Below are positions 27,817 through 37,202 of a stretch of DNA of 64,000 nt, piece by piece. The notes beneath the pieces were generated by a model. It made no database searches. It was not told where the DNA came from and saw only the letters and a list, made by a program, of their open reading frames with translations. A program made the translations under genes and the position numbers. The DNA is taken from NCBI RefSeq assembly GCF_030317205.1, contig NZ_JASZYB010000001.1, positions 558,001-622,000 on the forward strand, given 5' to 3'. How positions within the stretch are numbered: the stretch's first letter is position 1; each line of letters starts with the position of its first letter. Origin of the DNA: Variovorax sp. J2L1-78. Its GTDB lineage: Bacteria; Pseudomonadota; Gammaproteobacteria; Burkholderiales; Burkholderiaceae_C.

Positions 27817-29391
27817 ATGCGTGAGGGCTGTTCGATCATGGTGAGGGCGATGCTGGTGTGCGTGGCACTCTTTCTGGGCGCCTGCGCGAGCCTGCCTCCG
27901 CCGCAGCCGCGGGCCGAGACGACGGCGCCGATCGATGTGGCCGACACGCCGCTGGGCCGTGTCGCGGCGGCCAGCGGGCAGGGCGCGGCACCCGGCCTGT
28001 CCGGCTTCCAGCTGATGCCCGAGGGGCCGACGGCGCTCAATGCACGGCTGGCGCTGGCGCGGCGCGCGCAGAAGACGATCGACGCGCAGTACTACATCCT
28101 TCAGAAGGACGCCTCCGGCACGCTGTTTTTGGACGCCCTGCTACAAGCCGCCCGCCGCGGTGTGCGCGTGCGCCTGCTGGTCGACGACTTCTACACGGCG
28201 GGCAAGGACGAACTCTTCGCGGCGCTGGCCTCGCAGCCGAACTTCGAGCTGCGGCTCTTCAATCCGCTGGCCGTGCGGGCCGGGCCGCTGGGGCTGCGGG
28301 TGGGGTTGTCGTTGTTCGACCTGCGGCGTATCAACCGGCGCATGCACAACAAGCTGTTCGTGGCCGACAACAGCATGGCCATCGTCGGTGGCCGCAACAT
28401 CGCCGACGAGTACTTCATGCGTAGCGAAGTGGCCAACTTCATCGACATGGACGTGCTGGCGACCGGGCCGGTGGTGTCCGAGCTGTCGGCGACCTTCGAC
28501 GACTTCTGGAACAGCCGGCAGGTGCGCCCGGTCGCCGAGCTGTCCACCGTGCCGCCCGACAGCGAATCCGTGCGCGCCTGGCTGCACGACCAACTGGCCG
28601 GCACGGTCGAACCGCCGCGCGAGCGCGATGTCGATGTGCTGGGCCATCCGCCCATCGCGCAACAGTTGCAGGCCGGGCGCCTCTTGCAGACGCCGGGTGA
28701 CGGCCGGGCGGTGTCGGACATCCCGAAGAAGATCGCCATGGACGATCCGGAGGCGAGCTACGCCGACAGCGTGACGCAGCGCACCATCGCGATGCTGCAG
28801 GGCGCGCAGAAGCAGGTGATCATGGTCTCGCCCTATTTCATTCCCGGCGAAGTGGGTCTGGCCCAGATGAAGGCCGGCGTGGAACGGGGCGTCGAGATGA
28901 TCGTGCTGACCAACTCGCTCGACGCGACCGACGAGTCGCTGGTGTATGCCGGCTACGCGCGCTACCGCGTCCGCATGCTGAAGGCGGGCATCCGGTTGTT
29001 CGAACTGAGCGCCAAGCTCCTGCCGCGGCAACGGACGCTGGGCGATTTCAGCAGTTCGTCCGGCCGGCTGCACGCGAAGATCGCGCTGGTCGACCAGCGG
29101 CGCATGTTCATCGGCTCCATGAACCTCGACGGCCGTTCGGCCCGCCTGAACACGGAAGTCGGCATCCTGATCGAGAGCCCCGCCCTGGTCGAACAGTTCA
29201 GCCGGCTGACCCCGCTGCGGGCGATGGGCGCCTACGAACTTCAGCTCGACGACAGCCGCGACGGCGTCGGCTGGGTCGAGCACGACGCCGACGGCACGCG
29301 CACGATGACCAAGGACGAACCCGGCGCCAGCTGGGTCGGCGACTTCAAGAACTGGCTGTTGCTCAAGCTGCTGCCCGAAGACCTGCTGTGA
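27817..29391 (+). CDS. Phospholipase D-like lipoprotein (cardiolipin synthase type)
   Basis: A protein of about 524 residues with a lipoprotein signal (VCVALFLGAC) and two PLD catalytic modules. The first is MHNKLFVADNSMAIVGGRNIAD and the second LHAKIALVDQRRMFIGSMNLDGRS, each with the H-K-D/S order. This is the periplasm-facing, lipid-anchored branch of cardiolipin-synthase-like PLDs. Its substrate could be phospholipid but is not proven. The start may be the ATG at 27838 or 27850, closer to the signal peptide; the longest frame is given. It stands alone, 51 bp after the NTF2 gene. Confidence 0.85.
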   Translation: MREGCSIMVRAMLVCVALFLGACASLPPPQPRAETTAPIDVADTPLGRVAAASGQGAAPGLSGFQLMPEGPTALNARLALARRAQKTIDAQYYILQKDASGTLFLDALLQAARRGVRVRLLVDDFYTAGKDELFAALASQPNFELRLFNPLAVRAGPLGLRVGLSLFDLRRINRRMHNKLFVADNSMAIVGGRNIADEYFMRSEVANFIDMDVLATGPVVSELSATFDDFWNSRQVRPVAELSTVPPDSESVRAWLHDQLAGTVEPPRERDVDVLGHPPIAQQLQAGRLLQTPGDGRAVSDIPKKIAMDDPEASYADSVTQRTIAMLQGAQKQVIMVSPYFIPGEVGLAQMKAGVERGVEMIVLTNSLDATDESLVYAGYARYRVRMLKAGIRLFELSAKLLPRQRTLGDFSSSSGRLHAKIALVDQRRMFIGSMNLDGRSARLNTEVGILIESPALVEQFSRLTPLRAMGAYELQLDDSRDGVGWVEHDADGTRTMTKDEPGASWVGDFKNWLLLKLLPEDLL

Positions 29392-29431
29392 ACCGGCCGG
29401 CGGTGGCACGGCCGTTGCATGCACCGTTGGC

Positions 29432-30634
29432 ATGCACGACCAGGCCCTGACCCTGCCCAGCGCGGCCGATGCCGGCGTCGATCCGCTGTGGCGGCATCAG
29501 CTGAGCCTGCTGCTCGAATCGACCGGCGAGGGCATCTTCGGCATCGACCTCGATGGCCACTGCATGTTCATCAACCGGGCCGGCGCGCAGCTGCTCGGCT
29601 GGCCCGCGGCCGAGGTGCTCGGCCACAACATGCACGAGCTGACGCACCACTCGCATGCCGACGGCTCGCACTACCCCGACACCGATTGCCCCATCTTCAA
29701 CGCCTTCCGCCGCGGCCTGCCGTGCCGCATCGACACGGAGGTGTTCTGGCGGCGCGACGGCACGTCGTTCGCGGTGGAGTATTCGAGCCACCCGATCGTC
29801 GATGGCGACACCGTGCGCGGTGCCGTGATCGCCTTCGTCGACATCACCGAACGCAAGCGCGCGGCCGCCGCATTGCAGCAGTCGCGCGACCAGCTCGAGC
29901 TGCGTGTGACGGAGCGCACCGCCGAACTCAGCGCCGCGCTGCAGCAAGTCCGTGAGCTGTCGGCGTACATGGATTCTGTGCGCGAGGAAGAGCGCACCCG
30001 CATCGCCCGCGAGGTGCACGACGAACTCGGCAGCCTCCTGGTCGCGCTCAAGATGGACGTCAACTGGATCGGCAAGCGCCTGGGCGAGCAACAGTCGCGC
30101 GATGCCGATGCGGCACAGGCGATGCGCCAGCAGATGCGCGGAAAGTGCGACAACATGAGCGCGCTCATCGAACGCGCGGTCGACAACGTCGGCCGCATCA
30201 TCACCGACCTGCGCCCGAGCATCCTCGACCACCAGGGCCTGTGGGCCGCGCTCGAATGGCAGGCGCACGAGTTCGTGCAGTCGGCCGAGCTCGACCTCGG
30301 CTGGGACCTGCAGGTCGACGACACGCTCGAACTGCCCGAACCGGCGGCGATGGCGGTGTTCCGCATCTTCCAGGAGATGCTGAGCAATGTCGGCCGCCAT
30401 GCGCGCGCAGGCCGCGTCGACATCCGCATCCGCGCCGACGACGGCGTGCTCGAACTGCGCGTGAAGGACGACGGCATCGGCGCCGCGCCGCAGGCCTTCG
30501 GCGCGCCGACCTCGTACGGCGTGCGCGGGATGCGGGAGCGGGCGCTGCATTTCGGTGGCAGCATCGAGATCGCGAGCCAGCCGGGGCAGGGCAGTACATT
30601 CCGGCTCCGTCTTCCGCTTTCGACCTCGCATTGA
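29432..30634 (+). CDS. PAS-domain histidine kinase, NarX/LiaS-type
   Basis: A 400-residue sensor kinase with no membrane helix. An N-terminal PAS domain (ESTGEGIFGIDLDGHCMFINR...) contains His/Cys-rich text (ELTHHSHADGSHYPDTDCP) that might bind a cofactor. A coiled coil follows (RVTERTAELSAALQQVREL), then the HisKA_3 phosphoacceptor REEERTRIAREVHDELGS and a HATPase with NVGRHA and DDGIGAAP. The NarL-type regulator gene follows four bases after its stop, so they form a two-component pair, with a nitrate/cyanate uptake operon immediately downstream. Confidence 0.92.
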   Translation: MHDQALTLPSAADAGVDPLWRHQLSLLLESTGEGIFGIDLDGHCMFINRAGAQLLGWPAAEVLGHNMHELTHHSHADGSHYPDTDCPIFNAFRRGLPCRIDTEVFWRRDGTSFAVEYSSHPIVDGDTVRGAVIAFVDITERKRAAAALQQSRDQLELRVTERTAELSAALQQVRELSAYMDSVREEERTRIAREVHDELGSLLVALKMDVNWIGKRLGEQQSRDADAAQAMRQQMRGKCDNMSALIERAVDNVGRIITDLRPSILDHQGLWAALEWQAHEFVQSAELDLGWDLQVDDTLELPEPAAMAVFRIFQEMLSNVGRHARAGRVDIRIRADDGVLELRVKDDGIGAAPQAFGAPTSYGVRGMRERALHFGGSIEIASQPGQGSTFRLRLPLSTSH

Positions 30635-30638
30635 CCTC

Positions 30639-31304
30639 ATGACACCCCCCATCCGCGTCCTCATCGGCGACGACCATCGCATCGTGCGCGAGGGCCTGAA
30701 ACAGGTGCTGGGCGACCTGTCGAATGGCGCGCCGGAGATCGTCGTCTGTGCCGAGGCGCAGACCGGCCCCGAGGTGATCGAGCGCGTCGCGTCGCTGCAG
30801 GGTGGGGAGGGCGTCGACGTGGTGCTGCTGGACATCGCCCTGCCCGAACGCGATGGCCTCGACGTGCTGCAGGCCTTGCGCGCCGCCTGGCCGGCGCTGC
30901 CGGTGCTGATGCTCTCGACCTATCCGGAGCGCCAGTACGCGGTGCGCTGCATCAAGCTGGGCGCGGCCGGCTACCTCAACAAGAGCGCCGATGCCGACGC
31001 GATGGTGGCGGCGGTGCGCAAGGCGGCGGCCGGTGGCATCTACGTGTCGGCGGCCACGGCGGAGGCGCTGGCGGCGGCCGTCAGCAAGGTGTCGGCGACG
31101 GAAGCGCTGTCCCACCGGGAGCACCAGGTCTTCCGGCTGCTCACGGCGGGGCACAGCGTGAGCGAAATCGGTGCGCAGCTCGGCCTGGCGCCGAACACGG
31201 TGAGCACCTACCGGGCGCGCATCCTCGAGAAGACCGGCGCGAAGAACGATGTCGAGCTCGCGCTGTATGCCGAGCGGCACGGCAAATCGGCACCGGCCAC
31301 CTGA
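30639..31304 (+). CDS. NarL-type response regulator
   Basis: A 221-residue two-domain regulator. The receiver domain has the acidic pair GDDHR and the phosphorylated aspartate in VVLLDIALPERDG. A LuxR-type helix-turn-helix (LSHREHQVFRLLTAGHSVSEIGAQLGLAPNTVSTY) ends it. The start ATG at 30639 lies four bases past the kinase stop. It probably activates the transporter-cyanase operon that begins at 31451; a large palindrome lies between. Confidence 0.93.
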   Translation: MTPPIRVLIGDDHRIVREGLKQVLGDLSNGAPEIVVCAEAQTGPEVIERVASLQGGEGVDVVLLDIALPERDGLDVLQALRAAWPALPVLMLSTYPERQYAVRCIKLGAAGYLNKSADADAMVAAVRKAAAGGIYVSAATAEALAAAVSKVSATEALSHREHQVFRLLTAGHSVSEIGAQLGLAPNTVSTYRARILEKTGAKNDVELALYAERHGKSAPAT

Positions 31305-31325
31305 AAACACGGGTAGCGATGACCG

Positions 31326-31349
31326 CCTTGTAGGGCCAGCACTACAAGG
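31326..31349. promoter_or_regulatory. Palindrome upstream of the nitrate/cyanate operon
   Basis: CCTTGTAG-N8-CTACAAGG, a perfect eight-base dyad, 102 bases before the receptor gene. There is no T-run after it, so a regulator site, plausibly for the NarL-type protein just upstream, is likelier than a terminator. Confidence 0.5.
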
Positions 31350-31450
31350 CATCGATCTGCGCTGCGCGATTTCATGCACGGGCGCTGCGCGGGCCCGGAA
31401 CCGGCCCGCACCTTGCAATGCGTCTGCATCTTTTCAACGAGGTGCCGCCC

Positions 31451-32815
31451 ATGTCCCGACTGCCTGAATCGACAGCGAACGACCCGTATGACGCCGACCG
31501 GCCTTTGATGCTGCGCTGTGCCTGCGGCCAGGACCATGCACCCGACCAGCATGCGAGCGCGATGGCCCTGTCGGACGACAAGCTGGAAGCCAGCCTGATC
31601 AAGGCGCTGTTCCCGGTCGACAGCGTGCGCCGCAATTTCCTGCGCGCGGTGGGCGCCAACACGGCGCGTGCCGCCATCGCCTCGGTGTTCCCGCTCGGCG
31701 CGATGCAGGCCATGGCCCAGGAGAAGGCGCCGCTCGAGAAGAAGGACCTGAAGATCGGCTTCATCCCGATCACCTGCGCCACGCCGCTGATCATGGCGCA
31801 CCCCCTGGGCTTCTACAAGGAACAGGGCCTGAACGTCGAGGTGGTGAAGACGGCCGGCTGGGCGCTGATTCGCGACAAGATGCTCAACAAGGAGTACGAC
31901 GCGACGCACTTCCTGTCGCCGATGCCGCTGGCCATTTCGATGGGCGCCGGCTCCAACGCGACGCCGATGAACGTCGCGACCATCCAGAACACCAACGGCC
32001 AGGCGATCACGCTCGCCAACAAGCACAAGGACAAGCGCGACCCGAAGCTGTGGAAGGGCTTCAAGTTCGCGGTGCCCTTCGAGTACAGCATGCACAACTT
32101 CCTGCTGCGCTACTACGTGGCAGAAGCGGGCCTGAACCCCGACACCGACATCCAGATCCGCGTGGTGCCGCCGGCCGAGATGGTGGCGAACCTGCGTGCC
32201 GGCAACATCGACGGCTACCTGGGCCCCGACCCGTTCAACCAGCGCGCGGTGTTCGAGGAGGTGGGCTTCATCCATATCCTGACCAAGGAGATCTGGAACG
32301 GCCACCCGTGCTGCGCCTTCGGCAGTTCGACCGAGTTCATCCAGAAGAACCCCAACACCTTCGCGGCGCTCTACCGCGCGGTGCTCACCGCGTCCGCCAT
32401 GGCGCGCAAGCCCGAGAACCGGGAACTCATCGCCAAGGTGATCGCGCCGGCGCAGTACCTGAACCAGCCCGAAACCGTGCTCACGCAGGTGCTCACCGGC
32501 CGCTTCGCCGACGGCCTGGGCAACATCAAGACCGTGCCCGACCGCGCCGACTTCGATCCGATCCCGTGGCAGTCGATGGCCGTCTGGATGCTCACGCAGA
32601 TGAAGCGCTGGGGCTACGTGAAGGGCGACGTCGACTACAAGCAGATCGCGGAAAAGGTCTTCCTGCTGACCGACGCCAAGAAGCGCATGAAGGAGATCGG
32701 GCAGACGCCGCCCGAGGGCGCGTACCCGAAGTTCACGATCATGGGCAAGGTGTTCGACCCGACGAAGCCTGACGAGTACGTGAAGAGCTTCGCGATCAAC
32801 AAGATGGCGGCCTGA
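31451..32815 (+). CDS. ABC importer substrate-binding protein, NrtA/CynA family
   Basis: Binds nitrate, cyanate or a similar small anion in the periplasm. About 454 residues. An N-terminal extension with a Cys-rich CACGQDH and a later twin-arginine-like RRNFLRAVG segment precede the mature domain (LKIGFIPITCATPLIMAHPLGFYKEQGLNVEVVKTAGWAL in two adjoining blocks), typical of the NrtA/CmpA family. The ATG at 31451 is chosen; 31418 is also open. It is followed by permease, ATPase and cyanase genes, so cyanate is a strong candidate ligand. Confidence 0.88.
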   Translation: MSRLPESTANDPYDADRPLMLRCACGQDHAPDQHASAMALSDDKLEASLIKALFPVDSVRRNFLRAVGANTARAAIASVFPLGAMQAMAQEKAPLEKKDLKIGFIPITCATPLIMAHPLGFYKEQGLNVEVVKTAGWALIRDKMLNKEYDATHFLSPMPLAISMGAGSNATPMNVATIQNTNGQAITLANKHKDKRDPKLWKGFKFAVPFEYSMHNFLLRYYVAEAGLNPDTDIQIRVVPPAEMVANLRAGNIDGYLGPDPFNQRAVFEEVGFIHILTKEIWNGHPCCAFGSSTEFIQKNPNTFAALYRAVLTASAMARKPENRELIAKVIAPAQYLNQPETVLTQVLTGRFADGLGNIKTVPDRADFDPIPWQSMAVWMLTQMKRWGYVKGDVDYKQIAEKVFLLTDAKKRMKEIGQTPPEGAYPKFTIMGKVFDPTKPDEYVKSFAINKMAA

Positions 32816-32825
32816 GGGGCGGGCC

Positions 32826-33695
32826 ATGCGCACCTCGCTCAACCTCAAGGCCGGCCTGCTGTCGCTGCTGTTGCTGCTCGTGTTTCTCGGCATCTGGCAG
32901 GCGGCGACGATGACGACCGCGTCGGTGGCCGCGCAGCCCACGCTGACGGCCGAGCAGATCGAGTACCAGAAGATGCTTGGCAAGAACCCCGAGCCGGGCG
33001 GCCAGGCCAAGGCCTCGGGTTTCCCGACGCCGGCCGAGATGGGCGCGACCGCGTGGCGCCAGCTGTCGAACCCGTTCTACGACAACGGCCCCAACGACAA
33101 GGGCATCGCGATCCAGCTCGCGTGGTCGCTCGGCCGCGTCGGGCTGGGCTTCCTGCTGGCCTGCCTGGTGGCGGTGCCGCTGGGCTTCGTCATCGGCATG
33201 TCGCCGCTGCTGCACAAGGCCTTCGACCCCTTCATCCAGGTGCTCAAGCCGATCTCGCCGCTGGCGTGGATGCCGCTGGCGCTCTACACCATCAAGGACT
33301 CGTCGACGAGCGGCATCTTCGTGATCTTCATCTGCTCGGTCTGGCCGATGCTGCTGAACACGGCCTTCGGCGTGGCCTCGGTCAAGCGCGAGTGGCTCGC
33401 CGTGGCCAGCACGCTCGAGGTGAAGCCGCTGCGCCGCGCCTTCCGCGTGATCCTGCCGGCCGCCGCGCCCACCATCCTCACCGGCATGCGCATCAGCATG
33501 GGCATCGCCTGGCTGGTGATCGTCGCGGCCGAGATGCTGGTCGGCGGCACGGGCATCGGCTACTTCGTGTGGAACGAGTGGAACAACCTGTCGCTCACGA
33601 ACGTGATCTTCGCGATCCTGCTGATCGGCGTGGTGGGCATGCTGCTCGACCTGGCCTTCGCAGGGCTGCAGCGGAAGGTGACGTATGTGGAGTGA
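32826..33695 (+). CDS. ABC importer permease, NrtB/CynB family
   Basis: A 289-residue membrane subunit with an N-terminal anchor helix, a periplasmic stretch and a binding-protein-dependent permease core. The EAA-type cytoplasmic loop is REWLAVASTLEVKPLRRAFRVILPAAAPTIL, in positions about 185-215. It begins ten bases after the receptor stop. It should form the channel for nitrate or cyanate with the ATPase downstream. Confidence 0.92.
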   Translation: MRTSLNLKAGLLSLLLLLVFLGIWQAATMTTASVAAQPTLTAEQIEYQKMLGKNPEPGGQAKASGFPTPAEMGATAWRQLSNPFYDNGPNDKGIAIQLAWSLGRVGLGFLLACLVAVPLGFVIGMSPLLHKAFDPFIQVLKPISPLAWMPLALYTIKDSSTSGIFVIFICSVWPMLLNTAFGVASVKREWLAVASTLEVKPLRRAFRVILPAAAPTILTGMRISMGIAWLVIVAAEMLVGGTGIGYFVWNEWNNLSLTNVIFAILLIGVVGMLLDLAFAGLQRKVTYVE

Positions 33696-33717
33696 CTTCT
33701 CTCCCCAAAGGATGGCC

Positions 33718-34557
33718 ATGCCGCCCACTCCACCTGTGCCGCCCGTTCCCCCCACCGACCCTGGCGCGACGCTGTTGCGGGTCGAGGGCCTGGCCAAGGC
33801 CTACGTGCCGGCCAAGCCGGTGTTCGCCGATGTCTCCTTCACCATGCAGCGCGGCGAGTTCGTCTGCATCATCGGCCACTCCGGCTGCGGCAAGACGACC
33901 ATCCTCAACGTGCTGGCGGGCCTCGACACCGCCACCGGCGGCCATGCCTTCATGGATGGCCGGGAGATCGTCGGCCCGAGCCTCACGCGCGGCGTGGTGT
34001 TCCAGAGCCACGCCCTCATGCCGTGGCTGACGGTGCGCAAGAACATCGCCTTCGCGGTCGAATCGCGCTGGCCCGACTGGTCGCGCAAGCAGGTCGACCA
34101 GCAGGTGGTGCGCTTCGTCGAGCTGGTCGGCCTGGGCGCCGCCATCGACAAGAAGCCGTCGCAACTGTCCGGCGGCATGAAACAGCGCGTGGGCATCGCG
34201 CGCGCCTTCGCGATCCAGCCGCGCATGCTGCTGCTCGACGAACCCTTCGGCGCGCTCGATGCATTGACGCGCGGTACCATCCAGGACGAGCTGATGCGCA
34301 TCGTGCGCCAGACGCAGCAGACCGTCTTCATGATCACGCACGACGTGGACGAAGCGATTCTTCTCGCCGACCGCATCCTGCTGATGCGCAACGGCAGCGA
34401 GACCTCCAGCGGCTACCTGCCCGGCAACATCGCCGAGAGCGTGGCGAACCCGCTGCCGCGCGAGCGCACCCGCGCCGGGCTGCACCACCTGGACGGCTAC
34501 TACGCGCTGCGCAACCACATCGTCGACTTCCTCGTCACGCGAGCGAAGGCGACCTGA
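33718..34557 (+). CDS. ABC importer ATPase, NrtD/CynD family
   Basis: A 279-residue ATPase: Walker A GHSGCGKT, signature LSGGMKQR, Walker B LLLDEPFGALD, H-loop ITHDVDEA. A Pro-rich leader precedes the domain. The ATG at 33718 has AAAGGA six bases upstream; the frame is also open from 33685 inside the permease gene. It is the energy subunit of the nitrate/cyanate importer. NrtC-like C-terminal receptor fusions are absent. Confidence 0.92.
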   Translation: MPPTPPVPPVPPTDPGATLLRVEGLAKAYVPAKPVFADVSFTMQRGEFVCIIGHSGCGKTTILNVLAGLDTATGGHAFMDGREIVGPSLTRGVVFQSHALMPWLTVRKNIAFAVESRWPDWSRKQVDQQVVRFVELVGLGAAIDKKPSQLSGGMKQRVGIARAFAIQPRMLLLDEPFGALDALTRGTIQDELMRIVRQTQQTVFMITHDVDEAILLADRILLMRNGSETSSGYLPGNIAESVANPLPRERTRAGLHHLDGYYALRNHIVDFLVTRAKAT

Positions 34558-34603
34558 CCGTTTCATCCCCTCAGACATTCACCACAACAGGAGCAAACCC
34601 CGC

Positions 34604-35047
34604 ATGAACCGCAACGACGTTACCGAGAAGATCATCACCGTGAAGGTGGCCAAGGGCATCCAGTGGGCCGACGTGGCCAAGAAGGTCGGCCTCTCGAAGG
34701 AGTGGACCACCGCCGCCTGTCTCGGCCAGATGACGCTCGACGCTGCCCAGGCCAAGGTCATCGGCAAGATCTTCGGGCTCACCGCCGAAGAGCAGAAGTG
34801 GCTGCAAGTGGTGCCCTACAAGGGCTCGCTGCCGAGCGCGGTGCCGACCGACCCGCTGATCTATCGCTGGTACGAGATCGTCAACGTCTACGGCACCACC
34901 ATCAAGGAACTCATCCACGAGGAATTCGGCGACGGCATCATGAGCGCGATCGACTTCAGCATGGACATCGACCGGCAGGCCGACCCGAAGGGCGACCGCG
35001 TGAAGGTGGTGTTGTCGGGCAAGTTCCTGCCGTACAAGACGTACTGA
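34604..35047 (+). CDS. cynS: Cyanate hydratase (cyanase)
   Basis: Decomposes cyanate with bicarbonate to ammonia and CO2. The 147-residue length is near the usual 150-160. The C-terminal active-site domain has YRWYEIVNVYG with the catalytic Arg and Glu, and IMSAIDFSMD with the catalytic serine. The N-terminal domain is helical (KGIQWADVAKKVGLSKEWTTAA). It follows the ABC importer ATPase by 46 bp, so uptake and breakdown are linked, with ammonium as the nitrogen gain. Confidence 0.97.
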   Translation: MNRNDVTEKIITVKVAKGIQWADVAKKVGLSKEWTTAACLGQMTLDAAQAKVIGKIFGLTAEEQKWLQVVPYKGSLPSAVPTDPLIYRWYEIVNVYGTTIKELIHEEFGDGIMSAIDFSMDIDRQADPKGDRVKVVLSGKFLPYKTY

Positions 35048-35112
35048 CCGCATGGGTGCAGCGGATGCTGCGCAACCCGCGCAAGGGAATGAACGGCTTG
35101 CGCGGTAACTGT

Positions 35113-36015
35113 TCAGCCGCTGTGGCGTCCCGAGCAAGCGTCCCGAACGCACTGGCGCAGCCATCGGTGAGCGAGATCCCCGTCCATTCTCGGGTGCCAG
35201 AGCAATGAGACAGTGATTTCCGGCGCGGGCATTGGTAGCCCAAAGCTGTAGAGCCCGATGCGCAGGCCTTCGGTGTGGCGCTCGGGAACACCGGCGACAA
35301 AGTCGGTGGTGCGAGCCAGTGCCAGGGCGGTCGAGAACCCGCCGACCGCCGTGCCGATCTCACGTGCCAGGCCGAGCGGCTTCAGTGCTTCGTCGATCGG
35401 CCCTTTGTCGAAACCCCGACGCGACACGACGACATGCCTTTCGGCCGCGTAGCGCGCGGGCGTCATCTCGCCTCGACACAGCGGGTGCCCGATGCGCACG
35501 ACGCCAATGAACCGGTCCCTGAACAACGCCTGCACACGGACCTCGGGGCTTGTGGTGCCGCCGATGACACCCGTCTCCAGGTCGACGGTGCCGTCGCGAA
35601 GGGATGCGCTCTCTTTGTCCGCCTTCTGCACGAAGCGCAACCGCACGCCAGGCGCCTCCAGGCCGACGCGCTCGAGGAGGTCGGGCCCGAAGGTTTCGAC
35701 GAAGCCTTCACGGGTGCGCAGCGTGAAGGTCCGGACGAGTTCCTTCAGCTTGAGCGCCTCGGCGGGCCGAAGGATGGCTTCAGCCTCCTGGACCAGGTGA
35801 GTGACCCGCTCGCGCAGTTCGAGCGCGCGGGGGGTGGCCACCAGGCTTCGCCCGGCCCGAACCAGCAGGGGGTCGCCGGTCGTTTCGCGCAATCGCGCAA
35901 GGGCTCGGCTCATCGCCGACGGGCTCAACCGCAACCGTCTCGCAGCGCCTGCGACGCTGCCTTCGGCAAGGAGCACGTCCAGGGTAACGAGCAGGTTCAG
36001 ATCAGGCGATGACAT
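35113..36015 (-). CDS. LysR family transcriptional regulator
   Basis: A 300-residue regulator with the usual N-terminal helix-turn-helix (VAGAARRLRLSPSAMSRALARLRETTGDPLLVR) and a periplasmic-binding-like effector domain. It is of the NodD/PcpR-like subtype by the opening DLNLLVTLDVLLAEGSV. It is divergent from the cupin gene (148 bp between starts), which is its most likely target. Confidence 0.9.
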   Translation of the reverse strand: MSSPDLNLLVTLDVLLAEGSVAGAARRLRLSPSAMSRALARLRETTGDPLLVRAGRSLVATPRALELRERVTHLVQEAEAILRPAEALKLKELVRTFTLRTREGFVETFGPDLLERVGLEAPGVRLRFVQKADKESASLRDGTVDLETGVIGGTTSPEVRVQALFRDRFIGVVRIGHPLCRGEMTPARYAAERHVVVSRRGFDKGPIDEALKPLGLAREIGTAVGGFSTALALARTTDFVAGVPERHTEGLRIGLYSFGLPMPAPEITVSLLWHPRMDGDLAHRWLRQCVRDACSGRHSG

Positions 36016-36163
36016 GCCTCGACGCTAGCACGCCCGATCTGACATGGCGTCCGATGCACGTAGATGTTGCAACGGCCGCGCCTTCCGGAATTGGGAGCGG
36101 CGTCCTATCGTCGACGAACGGCTTGAACGGGGTTCGTCCGAGCCCAACACAAAGGAAGAAATC

Positions 36164-36709
36164 GTGGCCAACAGTACTTTTGAAGCGTCGATCCAGGGCA
36201 TCAGGTCGGTCTGGGGACCGCTGAGCGACGCGGTGGTCGGCGGTTGCAAACGCCACCTTGCAGACCTCCTCGCGGCCCCCGCCACGGAAGATTGGCTGGC
36301 GGCCTTGCACGAGGAGGCCCCGGCCAACAAGGAGTTGTATCGCGATCCCGTCCACGGGTTCGTGCTGCTCGCGCATTCGGAATACGCCGGGCTGTACAGG
36401 CCACCCCATGACCATGGCCAAGGTTGGGTGATCTATGCGGTCCAGCAGGGAGAAATCGAGATGAGGACCTATGCGCGGGTCTTGAACTCGGACGGCAGTG
36501 TCGGCCTGGTGAAGCGGGATTCCACCTTGATGCGGCCGGGGCAGGTCCAGGTGTATCTGCCCGGGGACATCCACGACACCCGGTGCGTGAAGGGGCCCGC
36601 GCTGCTGTTTCGCTTCACCGAGCGTGACCTGAAGAAGGAAGACAAGGAAGAACGCCGGGTGACACGGTATGTCGAACGAGACGGTGTCTGGACGGGCGCG
36701 ACATCATGA
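36164..36709 (+). CDS. Cupin protein, cysteine-dioxygenase-like
   Basis: A 181-residue single-domain cupin. The metal motif region is PPHDHGQGWVIYAVQQGEIE, giving two histidines, with a third in YLPGDIHDTR. The layout resembles cysteine- or thiol-dioxygenase-like cupins. The GTG at 36164 is chosen because AAGGAAG precedes it. The substrate is not known. It is divergent from a LysR regulator. Confidence 0.8.
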   Translation: MANSTFEASIQGIRSVWGPLSDAVVGGCKRHLADLLAAPATEDWLAALHEEAPANKELYRDPVHGFVLLAHSEYAGLYRPPHDHGQGWVIYAVQQGEIEMRTYARVLNSDGSVGLVKRDSTLMRPGQVQVYLPGDIHDTRCVKGPALLFRFTERDLKKEDKEERRVTRYVERDGVWTGATS

Positions 36710-36845
36710 CCCGACGTCATGGGCAACCGCGTGAAGGTCGCTCTGGGAGAAGTCCCACGTGGGGATTTCGATTTTTCCTACCGGCCCGCAGCACCTGCAA
36801 CGCACGATGGTTTGCCTGTTCAACCCTTCCATGAAGGAGCGCACC

Positions 36846-37157
36846 ATGCCAAGAGGCGACAAATCGTCCTACACGGACAAGCAGAAGCGGCAGGCCGAAC
36901 ACATCGAGGAAGGCTACGAGGACCGTGGCGTCGGCAAGGAAGAGGCCGAACGCCGCGCCTGGGCCACCGTCAACAAGGAAACCGGCGGCGGGAAGAAGAG
37001 CGGCAGCGGCCGGGGCCAGCCCGAGAACCGTGCCCCGTCGCGCAAGGGCGGACATGTGGGCGGCGCGGCTTCGGCCTCGCGCACCGCAGCGCAGCGCTCT
37101 GCTTCGGCCAAGAAGGCAGCGGCCACACGCAAGCGCAACGCGGCGGCGAAGGCGTGA
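36846..37157 (+). CDS. Small basic protein, often labelled plasmid stabilisation protein
   Basis: A 103-residue, highly charged protein starting MPRGDKSSYTDKQKRQAEHI, with EGYEDRGVGKEEAERRAWATVN and an Ala/Lys/Arg-rich C-terminus resembling histone tails. Close relatives occur on many proteobacterial chromosomes under the name plasmid stabilisation protein, a label without clear experimental support. The basic, disordered tail suggests nucleic-acid binding. GAAGGAG lies shortly before the ATG. Confidence 0.75.
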   Translation: MPRGDKSSYTDKQKRQAEHIEEGYEDRGVGKEEAERRAWATVNKETGGGKKSGSGRGQPENRAPSRKGGHVGGAASASRTAAQRSASAKKAAATRKRNAAAKA

Positions 37158-37202
37158 GGCTGCGGCTCCGAAGCGGCTCGACGCGATGGGGGTCGTGGCG
37201 CC

